Below are positions 16,099 to 25,356 of a DNA stretch of 51,416 nt, one piece after another. The notes below the pieces were generated by a model. The model had not been told where the DNA came from and did not search any database. It saw nothing but the letters and a program-made list of their open reading frames with translations. The stretch's first letter is position 1. Each line of letters starts with the position of its first letter. This stretch comes from a bacterium. Its GTDB lineage: Bacteria; Chloroflexota; Dormibacteria; Aeolococcales; Bog-877. The translations under genes and the position numbers were made by a program. The stretch lies in NCBI GenBank assembly GCA_021795235.1, contig JAJYPP010000019.1:1-51416 (forward strand). Direction: 5' to 3'.

Positions 16099-18479
16099 TG
16101 TCGGCCCTCAGCTCGACCCCGGCTCGCGCGGAGGCGCATTCTGACTTGCGCTCCCGGCCCAGAGCCCTTCTGCTTGCCGGCGTCTGCCTGGTGCTGGCGG
16201 CCCTGGTGGCCGGGGTGACCGTGACCCTGGGAAGCGGGGTCAGGGCGGCGACCACGACCACCTCGCCCGGACCTCAGGGCCCGACCGTTCCTCTGTATGG
16301 GCAGCAATGGCAGCCCTGGGGCCCCACCGACCTGGGCACCAGCACCTCCACGGTGGCCAGCCAGGGCTGCGCCCTGACCGCCGCCACCATGCTCCTGGAG
16401 AGCTACGGGGTGAGCACCAACCCGGGCGCGCTCAACCAGTGGCTCATCAATCACAGCGGCTACGTGGACCAGGACCTGCTGGTGTGGGGCGCCGTCGCCC
16501 AGTTCGCCCAGTCCCAGGGGGTGTCGGTCTCCTACACCGGCTGGGAGTCGACCAGCCTTTCCGCCATCGACAACTCGCTGGCGCTGGGCTACCCGGTCAT
16601 CGCCCAGGTGACCCTGGACGGCAGCATGCACTTCGTCCTCATCACCGGGCTCGGGCCCGATGGGACCCTCTGGATCAACGACCCCTGGTTCGGCGACCAC
16701 ACCACCTTTCAGTCCCGCTACGGCAACCCCCTGACCGGGATCCAGTCGATCCGTCTCTACAGCGGACCAGCCGCCCCCTCCTCCCAGCTGAGCTCGATGA
16801 GCGCCGGCGGCACAGAGACCATCACCGCCCCCTCAGCGGTACTGGGCACGGCCGGCACAGGGGCCCAGCTGCTGTACCTCCCCTACACCGATCCCACCGA
16901 CCAGTGGTTCAACGGGACCCCGGTCGCCACCAGCAGCTGGAGCTCCCAGCAGATCGCCTTCACCGCCCCCGCCCAGCTCACCGCCGGGTTCATGGTGGTG
17001 GAGACCCAGACCGGCAACCCGAACTTCTGGTTCCCCTTCACGGTGGCGGGGACGACCGTCGCCTCCGTCAGCGCGATCAGCCCGACCACCGGCTCAGGGG
17101 GCTCGTCGGTGACCGTCACCGGGACGGGTTTCCAGCTCCCGGCGGAGGTCACCTTCGGCACCGCCCAGGCCAGCTCGGTGACGCTTGTGAGTCCCACCGA
17201 GCTCACGGTCACCGCGCCCACCGGCAGCGGCTCGCAGCCGGTCCAGGTCAGCGACTGGATGGGGACCAGCCCGACCGCCCAGGCCGTCACCTACTCCTAC
17301 ACCCTGACGGGGGCCTCGGGGGCGATGGTCCCCATCTCCCCCGCCCGGGTCTGCGACACCAGGGCCGGCAATCCCTCCAACCTCAGCGGCACGGCCGCCC
17401 AGTGCGACGGCCACACCCTGGCCTCCGGGGCCCCGCTCACGGTGCAGGTGACCGGGCTCGACGGGATACCCGCCACCGGGGTGACCGGGGTGGCCCTGAA
17501 CGTCACCGTGACCAACCCGGTCGGCAGCGGCTACCTCACCGTGTATCCCGCCGGACAGACCCCTCCCACCAGCTCCAACCTCAACTTCGTGGGCGGCCAG
17601 ACCGTGGCCAACCTGGTGGAGGTGGGGACGAGCCAGCAGGGGCAGGTGGCGGTGGTGACCAACGCCTCCCAGGCTGACGTGATCATCGACGTGGAGGGGT
17701 ACTTCACCACCACCTCGGGCTCCGGCCTCTACAACGGCCTGGTTCCGGCCCGGGTCTGCGACACCAGGTCGAACCAGCCGGCCAACCAGTGCACCGGCAA
17801 GACCCTGGGGCCCAAGGGCACTCTGGCGGTGAATGTGGCGGGCCTGAGCGGGGTCCCGAGCGGGGCCGCGGCGGCGGTGGTCAACGTGACCGTGACCGGC
17901 ACCTCGGCGGCGGGCTATCTCACCGTCTATCCGTCGGGAACCGTCCCCACGGCCTCGAACCTCAACTGGTCCCAGGGGTCGACGGTCGCCAACCTGGTGG
18001 TGGCGACCCTCAACTCGGCCGGTGGCTTCACCGTCTACAACGACGCCGGCACAACCCAGGTGGTGGTGGACGTGCTCGGTTACTACGCGGGAGGGACCCA
18101 GCTGGGAAGCCACTTCACCGCGGCTTCGAGCCCGGCCCGGATCTGCGACACCAGGCCGAACCAGCCCGCCAACCAGTGCACCGGCAAGACTCTCGGCGCG
18201 GGCCAGACCCTGACCCTGGGCGTGGCCGGCCTTGGTGGAGTCCCCACCACCGCCACGTCGGTGGTGATCAACGTCACCGCGACCGACACCACCTCGGCTG
18301 GATACCTGACGGTCTTCCCCTCCGGCGCGGTCCCGCTCGCCTCCAACCTCAACTGGGCCCGGGGGGTGACCGTGCCCAACCTGGTCATCGCCACCCTCAA
18401 CTCCAGCGGCGGACTCAGCATCTACAACAATGCCGGCTCCACCGATGTGGTGGTGGATGTGCTCGGCTGGTACAGCTGA
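16098..18479 (+). CDS. exported C39-like cysteine peptidase with IPT domain and triple repeat module
   Basis: 793 residues with a transmembrane or signal segment at about 24-45. Residues about 60-225 form a C39-like papain-fold domain (Peptidase_C39_2): C91 in SQGCALTAATMLL, H178 in SMHFVLITGLG, D195 in LWINDPWFGD. Residues about 313-400 form an IPT/TIG Ig-like domain (ISPTTGSGGSSVTVTGTGFQ). Three copies of the ~125-residue module start near 410, 545 and 673, each ending in GYF, GYY or GWY. In these copies the DTR motif becomes CDTR and a second Cys follows about 12 residues later (PANQCTGKTL), suggesting a disulfide absent from the other module proteins. Likely a surface peptidase or a peptidase-fold binding protein; the substrate is unknown. 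Confidence 0.85.
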   Translation: MSALSSTPARAEAHSDLRSRPRALLLAGVCLVLAALVAGVTVTLGSGVRAATTTTSPGPQGPTVPLYGQQWQPWGPTDLGTSTSTVASQGCALTAATMLLESYGVSTNPGALNQWLINHSGYVDQDLLVWGAVAQFAQSQGVSVSYTGWESTSLSAIDNSLALGYPVIAQVTLDGSMHFVLITGLGPDGTLWINDPWFGDHTTFQSRYGNPLTGIQSIRLYSGPAAPSSQLSSMSAGGTETITAPSAVLGTAGTGAQLLYLPYTDPTDQWFNGTPVATSSWSSQQIAFTAPAQLTAGFMVVETQTGNPNFWFPFTVAGTTVASVSAISPTTGSGGSSVTVTGTGFQLPAEVTFGTAQASSVTLVSPTELTVTAPTGSGSQPVQVSDWMGTSPTAQAVTYSYTLTGASGAMVPISPARVCDTRAGNPSNLSGTAAQCDGHTLASGAPLTVQVTGLDGIPATGVTGVALNVTVTNPVGSGYLTVYPAGQTPPTSSNLNFVGGQTVANLVEVGTSQQGQVAVVTNASQADVIIDVEGYFTTTSGSGLYNGLVPARVCDTRSNQPANQCTGKTLGPKGTLAVNVAGLSGVPSGAAAAVVNVTVTGTSAAGYLTVYPSGTVPTASNLNWSQGSTVANLVVATLNSAGGFTVYNDAGTTQVVVDVLGYYAGGTQLGSHFTAASSPARICDTRPNQPANQCTGKTLGAGQTLTLGVAGLGGVPTTATSVVINVTATDTTSAGYLTVFPSGAVPLASNLNWARGVTVPNLVIATLNSSGGLSIYNNAGSTDVVVDVLGWYS

Positions 18480-18690
18480 GATCAGCCATCAGCCGAGGCG
18501 GAGCCGGCGAGCCCTGGCGCTCCCGGCCGTGGCCATCCTGGACCCTGCGCATCGTTACCACAAGGTCACAGCCGAACGTCCCCCTGGACTGCCCCTGTCG
18601 TCTACCCTGGCAGCGGTGGAGGTGAAGAGGCGCCACGGCGCCGGCCTCCGCCTCATCGTCCGTCTCCTTGAGGTTCCCGGCTCCATCTCC

Positions 18691-21579
18691 ATGCACCTCG
18701 CCCCAAGAGCCATCTCCCGGAGTCGGCTGACCGCGGTCCTGCTCGGGCTGGTCACTGTGCCCGTCATCGCCCTGGGCGCTCCCTCGGCTCCCGCAGCGCA
18801 GGGTCCCAGTCCGCATGGTCCCCTGGCTCCCCTCAGTGCCTCGACCGTGGCCGCTCCCACCTTCAGACCCCACTCCGTCCCCTGTCTCAACCTGCCGATC
18901 AGCTCAGCACTCATCCTTCCCACCAGCTGCTGGCAGGTGGGACCCACCCAATTGGTGCTGGCGGGGACCAGGCCCGGCCACCCCGGCACCGGGGCGGTGG
19001 CCGAGATCTCCGGGCAGTCCCAGAGCCTCCATCTCCTGCCGGGCTCGGGGCCGCTCACGATCCTGGCCGCCAACTCCCAGGTGGCCTGCACCAGAGACGC
19101 TTCCTCCTCCTACCGCTCCCTCGATCTGGCGACCGGCAAGCTGGGGACGCAATCCAAGAGCGGATGCCAGGAGGGGGTGGGGATGGCCGGGGCGGCCTCC
19201 AGCACCAGCGCCAACCTGCTGGCGGACAGCCTCAACTCCGGCGCCACCGTCACCAACCAGGCGGCCGTCCTTCCTCCCCAGGCGTCTCCTTCCTATTACG
19301 AGTACCAGTCCTACGTCAGCCAGTGCGCCACCGGGCCCGCCACCTCCTGTCCTCTCTTCCAGCAAGGCCAGGCAACCTATCCCCCCTCCCCCCCGGGTCT
19401 CGTGATCCTAGATTTCGGCGCCCCCTGCTTTGTGCCCACGGCGACCACCGAATACGGGGCGCAGATATTCGGCGGCTCGGTCTGCGTGCCGGACGCCACC
19501 ATCTCCACCCTGATGTCGGACTGGATCGCGGGCTACGAGTCCGACCACGGCCCTGGCACCCCCTCCATCACCCTGGCCGCCGGCACCAGCAACTCCCTCA
19601 ACGGGGTGGATCCCGGGTATTCGCTCAGCGACACGCAGATGCAGGCTTCCGGACAGGCCTGGTACCAGCAGGTGGTCGCCGCCACCCCGACCGCGAACCT
19701 GGCGGCGCCGATCACGATGTGGGGCGCCAGCGACATGGAGCAGTCCAGCAGCGGCAACTGGTATGCCGGAACCCCCACCGTGGACTGGGTCCAGGGCTAC
19801 TCGACGGCCTCGCCGGCCAAGTACAGCTGCTCTCTGAGCCAGGTCGGCTTCCTGGCGGACTACGGCGATGACGTCCTGGGTGGCAGCGGCAGCGCCGACA
19901 GCTGGACGGTCTCGCAGGTCTACCAGGTCGCCTGGGGGATTCCCGCCACCTGCTCGGTGCCGGAGATCTACTACACCGGGATGGCCAGCGAGTGGGAGGC
20001 CCTCAGCCAGTGGGGCGCCCAGAACACCAGCCTTGGCCCGATCATCTTCACCGGCGTCATGACCGAATCGGTGTCGGGCTCCTACAGCCCGACCCAGGGT
20101 TGGGACCAGCTGCAGCTGGCCACCGGGCAGTCCCCCCCCACGCTCACCAACATCGGGACCACCCTCCAGGGTCAGCCCCCGCAGGTCCTCACGGTGAGCC
20201 CCAACCAGGGCCCGGCGGCGGGGGGCACCCAGGTTGTCGTCACCGGTGCCAACCTGCTGGGCGCCCAGGCGGTCTACTTCGGACCCAACCCTTCCCCCAA
20301 CTTCACGGTGAACTCCGCCACCCAGATCACGGCGACCGCGCCGGCCGGGCCGCCGGGATTCGTCAACGTCTCGGTGGAGACCACGCTGGGGGCGAGCCCG
20401 GCCCAGGGCCTGGACAGCTTCATCTATTCGGCGGCCGCCAGCTACACGCCCCTGGTGCCCGCTCGCATCGAGGACACCAGGACCGGCTCCGGGCTCCCCG
20501 GCAGCGGCCAGCCTCCCGGTCCGGGCGGCACCATCACGGTGCAGGTGGCGGGTGAGGGAGGGGTGCCCGCCACCGGCGCCCAGGCCGCCCTGGTCAACAT
20601 CACCGTGATCGACCCCACCTCGGCCGGATACGTGACGGCATATCCCACCGGGGTCCCGGTGCCGCTGGCATCGACCGTCGACTTTCAGGCGGGGGTGACC
20701 AAGGCGAACCTGGCCCTGGTCACGCTCGGTCGCGGTGGTGCCATCTCCCTCTTCAACGCCTACGGCACGACCCAGGTGGTGGTGGACGTGGAGGGCTGGT
20801 ACTCGTCCACCTCGAGTCCCGCTGGCGGGCTGCTCAACTCGGTATATCCTCAACGGATAGTGGACACCAGGCCCAAGAGCGGGCACCCCTACGCCGGCCA
20901 GGCCCTGGGCCCGGGACAGTCGCTGACGGTGCAGGTGGCCGGGGTCGGCGGCATCCCCTCCAGCGGCGCCATGGCGGTGGTGATGAATCTGACCGAGACC
21001 GAGGCGACCGCTTCCAGCTTCCTCACCGTCTTTCCCGCCGGCGCGGTCCAGCCGCAGGCGTCCAACATCAACTTCCTGGCCGGCCAGACCGCCGCTAATC
21101 AGGTGGTGATGGAGCTGGGCCAGAGCGGTGAGGTGACCATCTACAACCACTCCGGGACAGTCGACGTCATCCTCGACGTCGCCGGCTGGTACGGCGCCAG
21201 CGGCACCCCCCTGCAGACGGTGGTGCCCGCCCGCGCGGTCGACACCAGAACCGGCAGCGGCCAGGCCTACGCGGGCCAGACCCTGGGGCCCGACCAGCAG
21301 CTGACGGTCGACCTGGGAGGGCTGGCGGGGCTGCCCGTCAGCGGCATCACCTCGGTGGCCATCAACGTCACCGTCACCAACACCGCCGGGGCCGGGGCCC
21401 TGATGGTGGGCCCGGGCGGCCAGCCGGTGCCACAGACCTCCGAGGTCAACTGGAGCAAGGGCCAGACCGCCGAGAACCTGGTGATCATGGCGGTCGGGAG
21501 CGCAGGCTCGATCACCTTTATCAACCGCTCGCTGGGAAGCACCGACCTGGTGGTCGACGTCTACGGCTGGTACGGATAG
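18691..21579 (+). CDS. secreted protein with unknown N-terminal domain, IPT domain and triple repeat module
   Basis: 962 residues. ATG 18691 gives a clean signal peptide (RLTAVLLGLVTVPVIALGA, cleavage near 35); the frame is open further upstream, but those codons are not protein-like. Residues about 45-490 form a large domain I do not recognise. It has several Cys pairs and the segments VILDFGAPC, DWIAGYESDHGPGTPSITLA, ITMWGASDMEQ, SQVYQVAWGIP and GPIIFTGVMTE, whose alternation of hydrophobic strands with acidic turns would suit a TIM-barrel hydrolase. An IPT/TIG domain spans about 497-580 (VSPNQGPAAGGTQVVVTG). Three repeat modules start near 585, 718 and 844. The next gene follows after eight bases. 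Substrate and activity are unknown. Confidence 0.8.
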   Translation: MHLAPRAISRSRLTAVLLGLVTVPVIALGAPSAPAAQGPSPHGPLAPLSASTVAAPTFRPHSVPCLNLPISSALILPTSCWQVGPTQLVLAGTRPGHPGTGAVAEISGQSQSLHLLPGSGPLTILAANSQVACTRDASSSYRSLDLATGKLGTQSKSGCQEGVGMAGAASSTSANLLADSLNSGATVTNQAAVLPPQASPSYYEYQSYVSQCATGPATSCPLFQQGQATYPPSPPGLVILDFGAPCFVPTATTEYGAQIFGGSVCVPDATISTLMSDWIAGYESDHGPGTPSITLAAGTSNSLNGVDPGYSLSDTQMQASGQAWYQQVVAATPTANLAAPITMWGASDMEQSSSGNWYAGTPTVDWVQGYSTASPAKYSCSLSQVGFLADYGDDVLGGSGSADSWTVSQVYQVAWGIPATCSVPEIYYTGMASEWEALSQWGAQNTSLGPIIFTGVMTESVSGSYSPTQGWDQLQLATGQSPPTLTNIGTTLQGQPPQVLTVSPNQGPAAGGTQVVVTGANLLGAQAVYFGPNPSPNFTVNSATQITATAPAGPPGFVNVSVETTLGASPAQGLDSFIYSAAASYTPLVPARIEDTRTGSGLPGSGQPPGPGGTITVQVAGEGGVPATGAQAALVNITVIDPTSAGYVTAYPTGVPVPLASTVDFQAGVTKANLALVTLGRGGAISLFNAYGTTQVVVDVEGWYSSTSSPAGGLLNSVYPQRIVDTRPKSGHPYAGQALGPGQSLTVQVAGVGGIPSSGAMAVVMNLTETEATASSFLTVFPAGAVQPQASNINFLAGQTAANQVVMELGQSGEVTIYNHSGTVDVILDVAGWYGASGTPLQTVVPARAVDTRTGSGQAYAGQTLGPDQQLTVDLGGLAGLPVSGITSVAINVTVTNTAGAGALMVGPGGQPVPQTSEVNWSKGQTAENLVIMAVGSAGSITFINRSLGSTDLVVDVYGWYG

Positions 21580-21587
21580 CCGACAGC

Positions 21588-23984
21588 GTGACTGATAACC
21601 AAGGCGTCCGGGCCTGGGCGGAAGGAGGGCTCCGCTCCCGTCATCGGGTCGGCGCAAGCCATCGCCCAAGAGGGTCGCTGGCGCCCATGCTCTGGGTTCT
21701 GACCGGGGCGGCGCTGGTTGCCGGCATTGGCGGCGGCGCAGCCGCCCAGGCGGTGGGCCCATCGGGGGTGTCCATGGCCGCCCGCCTCACCGAAGCTCCA
21801 CCCCCAGCCTTGGGGACGCACGTTCCAGCCTTGGTCCAGGGGACCTCGCTGCGGATCGGTGCCGGGACCCTGGCCAAGCTCCACCCCTGGCCCGACGCGA
21901 GGGCCGGCCTCCAGATCAAAGCCGGTTCCCTGGCCACCTCAACCGCCGCCACCGGCAGTGTCTACACGGCGCTGGCTCCGACCCGCATCCTCGACACCAG
22001 GTCGGGCCCCGGTCCCCTGGGCCCCGGGCAGACGCTGAACCTCACCGTGGTCGGTGGCAGCGTGCCCAGCACCGCGGTCGCGGTCGCGCTCAACGTCACC
22101 GTGACGAACACGACCGAGGCCAGCTTCCTCACCCTTTACCCGGCTGCGGGCGCGCGGCCTGTGGTCTCCAACCTCAACTGGGCGGCGGGTGAGACGGTCC
22201 CCAACCTGGTGATCGTGCCCGTCGGGCAGGGTGGCCAGGTGACGATATACAACCACGCCGGCTCCACCCAGGTGCTGGCGGATCTGCAGGGCTACTTCGC
22301 GCCCGCCGCCAGCGGCGTGGTGGCGGGCAGCTACGTGCCGCTTCCACCCGACCGGATCGTCGACACCAGGCCGGGCAGCGGCTTGCCCTACAGCGGCGAC
22401 ACCCTGGAGCCGGGGGCGACCCTGAACGTGGATGCGGCCGGAGCCGGCGATGTGCCCGCGGCCGGGGTGGCGGCGGTGCTCCTCAACGTGACCGTGACCG
22501 ACACCACCCAGGCGGGATACCTCAGCGTCTACCCCCAGGGAGGCAGCGTTCCCACCAGCTCCGACCTCAACTGGACGGCCGGGGAGACCGTCGCCAACCG
22601 GGTAGTGGTTCCGGTCGGGCCCACCGGGCAGGTGACCGTGTACAACCACACCGGCACGGCCCAGCTGGTGGTGGACGTCAGCGGCTACTTCACCCAGGGC
22701 CAGGCGGCCCCCAGCAACGCCAGCATGTTCATCCCCATCACCCCGGTCCGTCTGCTCGACACCCGCATCAGCGGCTCTCCGCTAGGAGCGGGGCAGACCC
22801 TGACCCAGGTGGTCGCCGGTCAGGACGGGATCGCGGCCGCAGCGACCGCCGTGGTCAGCAACGTGACCGCGACCGACACCACCCAGGCCAGCTACTTCAC
22901 CGTCTACCCGGGCGGCTCACGGCCGCTCGCGTCCGATGTCAACTGGGCGGCCGGTCAGACCGTCCCCAACCTCACCATCGCCACCCTGGGCTCCGGTGGC
23001 GCCACCACCATCTACAACCACGCCGGGTCGGCCGACGCGGTCATGGATGCCTTCGGGTACTTCGTCGGCGACCCCAGCACGCAGGCCCCGCTGGCGGTGA
23101 CCACCACAACCCTTCCCCAGGGTGCCGCCGGCACCGCGATCTCGGACGGGCTGGAGGCGACGGGCGGGGTCGCTCCCTACAGCTGGCAGCTGGCCTCCGG
23201 TTCTCTTCCTTCGGGCTTGACCCTGAGCCCGCAGGGGCTCATCTCGGGGGGGACCGAGCAGTCGGGGACGTTCAGCTTCGAGGTGAGGGTGACGGACTCC
23301 TCCTCTCCGACCCCGCAGACGGCAATCGCCCAGCTCTCGCTGACGGTGACCCCGCCCACCACCGGGACCGTCCAGTCACCAAACTGGTCGGGCTACTACT
23401 TCGGAACCGGGCCCTACACCGGGGTGACCGGCACCTTCACCGTGCCCAGCCTCTATCAGGGCCAGACCAACACCTACATGGCGGAGTGGGTGGGGATCGA
23501 CGGGGCCACCAACTCCAGCCTCATCCAGGCCGGGATCCTGGAGACGGAGGACCCCAACAATCCCGGCAGCTTCTACATCATTCCCTGGTGGGAGATCCTG
23601 CCCAGCACGGAGACCACGATCACCACCATGCAGGTCGCCCCCGGGGACCAGCTGCAGGTCACCATCACCCAGCAGAGCGCCGGCCAGTGGTCGATCTCCC
23701 TGGTCGACACCACCAGCGGTGCCAGCTTCACCACCGACCAGAGCTACACGGGGCCGCTCTCGTCTGCCGAGTGGATCGTGGAGGCGCCCGAGGTGAACGG
23801 CGCGATAAGCCAGATGGCGGACTACACCACCACCACCTTTACCCAGCTGGGTCTGACCGGCCCCTACTCCTCGGAGGTGGAGAGCCTGATGGTGCAGAAC
23901 GGGCAGCAGGTGTCCACCCCCTCCGCGCTCTCCACCGCCGGCTTCGAGGTGGCCTACGGGCCCACCCCGCCACCCTCTCCCTGA
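21588..23984 (+). CDS. secreted G1-family glutamic peptidase with triple repeat module
   Basis: 798 residues. GTG 21588 lies eight bases after the previous stop; ATG 21687 is an alternative that trims a basic N-region before the hydrophobic export segment (LWVLTGAALVAGIGGGAAA). Three repeat modules start near 125, 249 and 382. A putative-Ig (He_PIG-like) domain covers about 503-590 (GVAPYSWQLASGSLPSGLTL). The C-terminal ~205 residues match peptidase G1/eqolisin: NWSGYYFGTGPYTGVTGTFT, AEWVGIDG, SLIQAGI with Q647, PWWEILP, and SAEWIVEAP with E728/E732, one of which should be the catalytic Glu partnering Q647. G1 peptidases work at acid pH. This is the last gene of the exported-protein run. Confidence 0.85.
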   Translation: MTDNQGVRAWAEGGLRSRHRVGASHRPRGSLAPMLWVLTGAALVAGIGGGAAAQAVGPSGVSMAARLTEAPPPALGTHVPALVQGTSLRIGAGTLAKLHPWPDARAGLQIKAGSLATSTAATGSVYTALAPTRILDTRSGPGPLGPGQTLNLTVVGGSVPSTAVAVALNVTVTNTTEASFLTLYPAAGARPVVSNLNWAAGETVPNLVIVPVGQGGQVTIYNHAGSTQVLADLQGYFAPAASGVVAGSYVPLPPDRIVDTRPGSGLPYSGDTLEPGATLNVDAAGAGDVPAAGVAAVLLNVTVTDTTQAGYLSVYPQGGSVPTSSDLNWTAGETVANRVVVPVGPTGQVTVYNHTGTAQLVVDVSGYFTQGQAAPSNASMFIPITPVRLLDTRISGSPLGAGQTLTQVVAGQDGIAAAATAVVSNVTATDTTQASYFTVYPGGSRPLASDVNWAAGQTVPNLTIATLGSGGATTIYNHAGSADAVMDAFGYFVGDPSTQAPLAVTTTTLPQGAAGTAISDGLEATGGVAPYSWQLASGSLPSGLTLSPQGLISGGTEQSGTFSFEVRVTDSSSPTPQTAIAQLSLTVTPPTTGTVQSPNWSGYYFGTGPYTGVTGTFTVPSLYQGQTNTYMAEWVGIDGATNSSLIQAGILETEDPNNPGSFYIIPWWEILPSTETTITTMQVAPGDQLQVTITQQSAGQWSISLVDTTSGASFTTDQSYTGPLSSAEWIVEAPEVNGAISQMADYTTTTFTQLGLTGPYSSEVESLMVQNGQQVSTPSALSTAGFEVAYGPTPPPSP

Positions 23985-24165
23985 GACCGGATCCACGGAC
24001 GTCCCCCGGCGGCCGCCACGGACGAAATGTAGTGCCGGGCGCGGTCACCAGTCAGCTCCTCGTTTGGCGGAGGGGCTCGGGATCCCTGCGTCCGGGAGGT
24101 CTCTGGGCTCGGACTCCATTCACGGCGGGAGCCGGACCCAGCATCCCTTAACATCTGCTCTCAGA

Positions 24166-25356
24166 ATGGGAAGGGTCGATGTCGCGGTCGTGGGCGGCTG
24201 CGGCCATGTGGGGTTGCCGCTGGCCCTGGCCTTCGCTGGCCGGGGGCTGAGGGTTGCGGTCTACGACACCAGCCAGCGCGCGGTGGAGATGGTCAACTCC
24301 GGGCGCATGCCGTTCCAGGAGCCGGGGGCGCAGGAGGCCTTGGCCTCCGCCCTGGCCGGCGGTCAGTTCACAGCCGGCACCGACCCGGCGGTGCTGAGGC
24401 AAGCCGCCAACGTGGTGGTCGTGATCGGCACCCCCATCGACAAGCACCTGAACCCGGAGGCGCTGGGAGTCCCCGAGGAGATCGAGAAGCTGAGCCCGCA
24501 CCTGGTCTCGGGCCAGCTGCTGGTGCTGCGCAGCACCCTCTACCCCGGGGTGACCAGGATGGTGGAGCGGCTCTTCCAGGAGCAGCGTCTCCAAATCGAC
24601 GTCGCCTTCTGCCCGGAGCGGATCGCCGAGGGTCACGCGATGACCGAGCTCCACTCCCTCCCCCAGCTGGTGTCGGGCAGGACCCCGGAGATCCGGGCTC
24701 GGGCGGCAGCCCTCTTCTCCCAGCTCACCAAGGAGATAGTCGAGCTGGAGCCGGAGGAGGCCGAGCTGGCCAAGCTCTTCACCAACACCTGGCGCTACAT
24801 CAAGTTCGCCACCGCCAACCAGCTCTACATGATCGCCAACGACTTCGGGCTGGACTACGATCGCATCCGGGGCGCTTTGGCCCACAACTACCCTCGGGCC
24901 CAGGACCTGCCCGGGGCGGGGCTGGCGGCGGGCCCGTGCCTGCTCAAGGACACCATGCAGCTGGCCGCCTTCAACAACAACCAGTTCACCCTGGGCCACT
25001 CGGCGATGCTCATCAACGAGGGGCTGCCACTCTACACGGTGGCTCGGCTGGAGCGGCGCTTCGACCTGGCCTCGATGACCGTTGGAATCCTGGGGATGGC
25101 CTTCAAGGGCGAGTCCGACGACATCCGCTCCAGCTTGAGCTACCGGCTGAAGAGGATCCTGCAGTTCAAGTCCAAGCGGGTGCTCTGCACCGACCCCTAC
25201 GTCACCATCGACCCCAATCTGGTTCCCCTGGAGGAGGTGCTGGCGGAGTCGGAGCTGCTGGTGATCGGAGCTCCCCATCATCAGTACCGTGAGTTGCAGG
25301 TTTCGGTGCCGGTGGTGGACCTGACCAACCTGCGGGGCCAGGGAAGCGGAGTTTGA
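24166..25356 (+). CDS. UDP-sugar 6-dehydrogenase (UDP-glucose/UDP-ManNAc type)
   Basis: 396 residues. It oxidises a nucleotide sugar to the uronic acid with two NAD+, supplying acidic sugars for surface polysaccharide. ATG 24166 starts MGRVDVAVVGGCGHVGLPLA with the Rossmann GxGxxG at about 10-16. Further motifs: VVIGTPIDKHLN, LRSTLYPGVT, FCPERIAEG, ELAKLFTNTWRYIKFA, catalytic C258 in AAGPCLLKDTM, and GMAFKGESDDIRSS opening the C-terminal UDP-binding domain. The pattern is closer to the WecC-like branch than to classical Ugd, but the substrate cannot be fixed. It leads a three-gene operon, with a TTGA overlap to the GT2 gene. TAACAT eleven bases before the ATG may be a -10. Confidence 0.88.
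   Translation: MGRVDVAVVGGCGHVGLPLALAFAGRGLRVAVYDTSQRAVEMVNSGRMPFQEPGAQEALASALAGGQFTAGTDPAVLRQAANVVVVIGTPIDKHLNPEALGVPEEIEKLSPHLVSGQLLVLRSTLYPGVTRMVERLFQEQRLQIDVAFCPERIAEGHAMTELHSLPQLVSGRTPEIRARAAALFSQLTKEIVELEPEEAELAKLFTNTWRYIKFATANQLYMIANDFGLDYDRIRGALAHNYPRAQDLPGAGLAAGPCLLKDTMQLAAFNNNQFTLGHSAMLINEGLPLYTVARLERRFDLASMTVGILGMAFKGESDDIRSSLSYRLKRILQFKSKRVLCTDPYVTIDPNLVPLEEVLAESELLVIGAPHHQYRELQVSVPVVDLTNLRGQGSGV

Noticed and set aside
19408-21762. 784-codon open frame on the minus strand
   Set aside because: It is antisense to the triple-repeat gene; its Gly/His/Arg/Val-rich composition and echo of the sense repeats show it is a by-product of GC3 bias.
24148-25281. 377-codon minus-strand frame opposite the UDP-sugar dehydrogenase
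   Set aside because: Antisense shadow; the sense strand has all family motifs.
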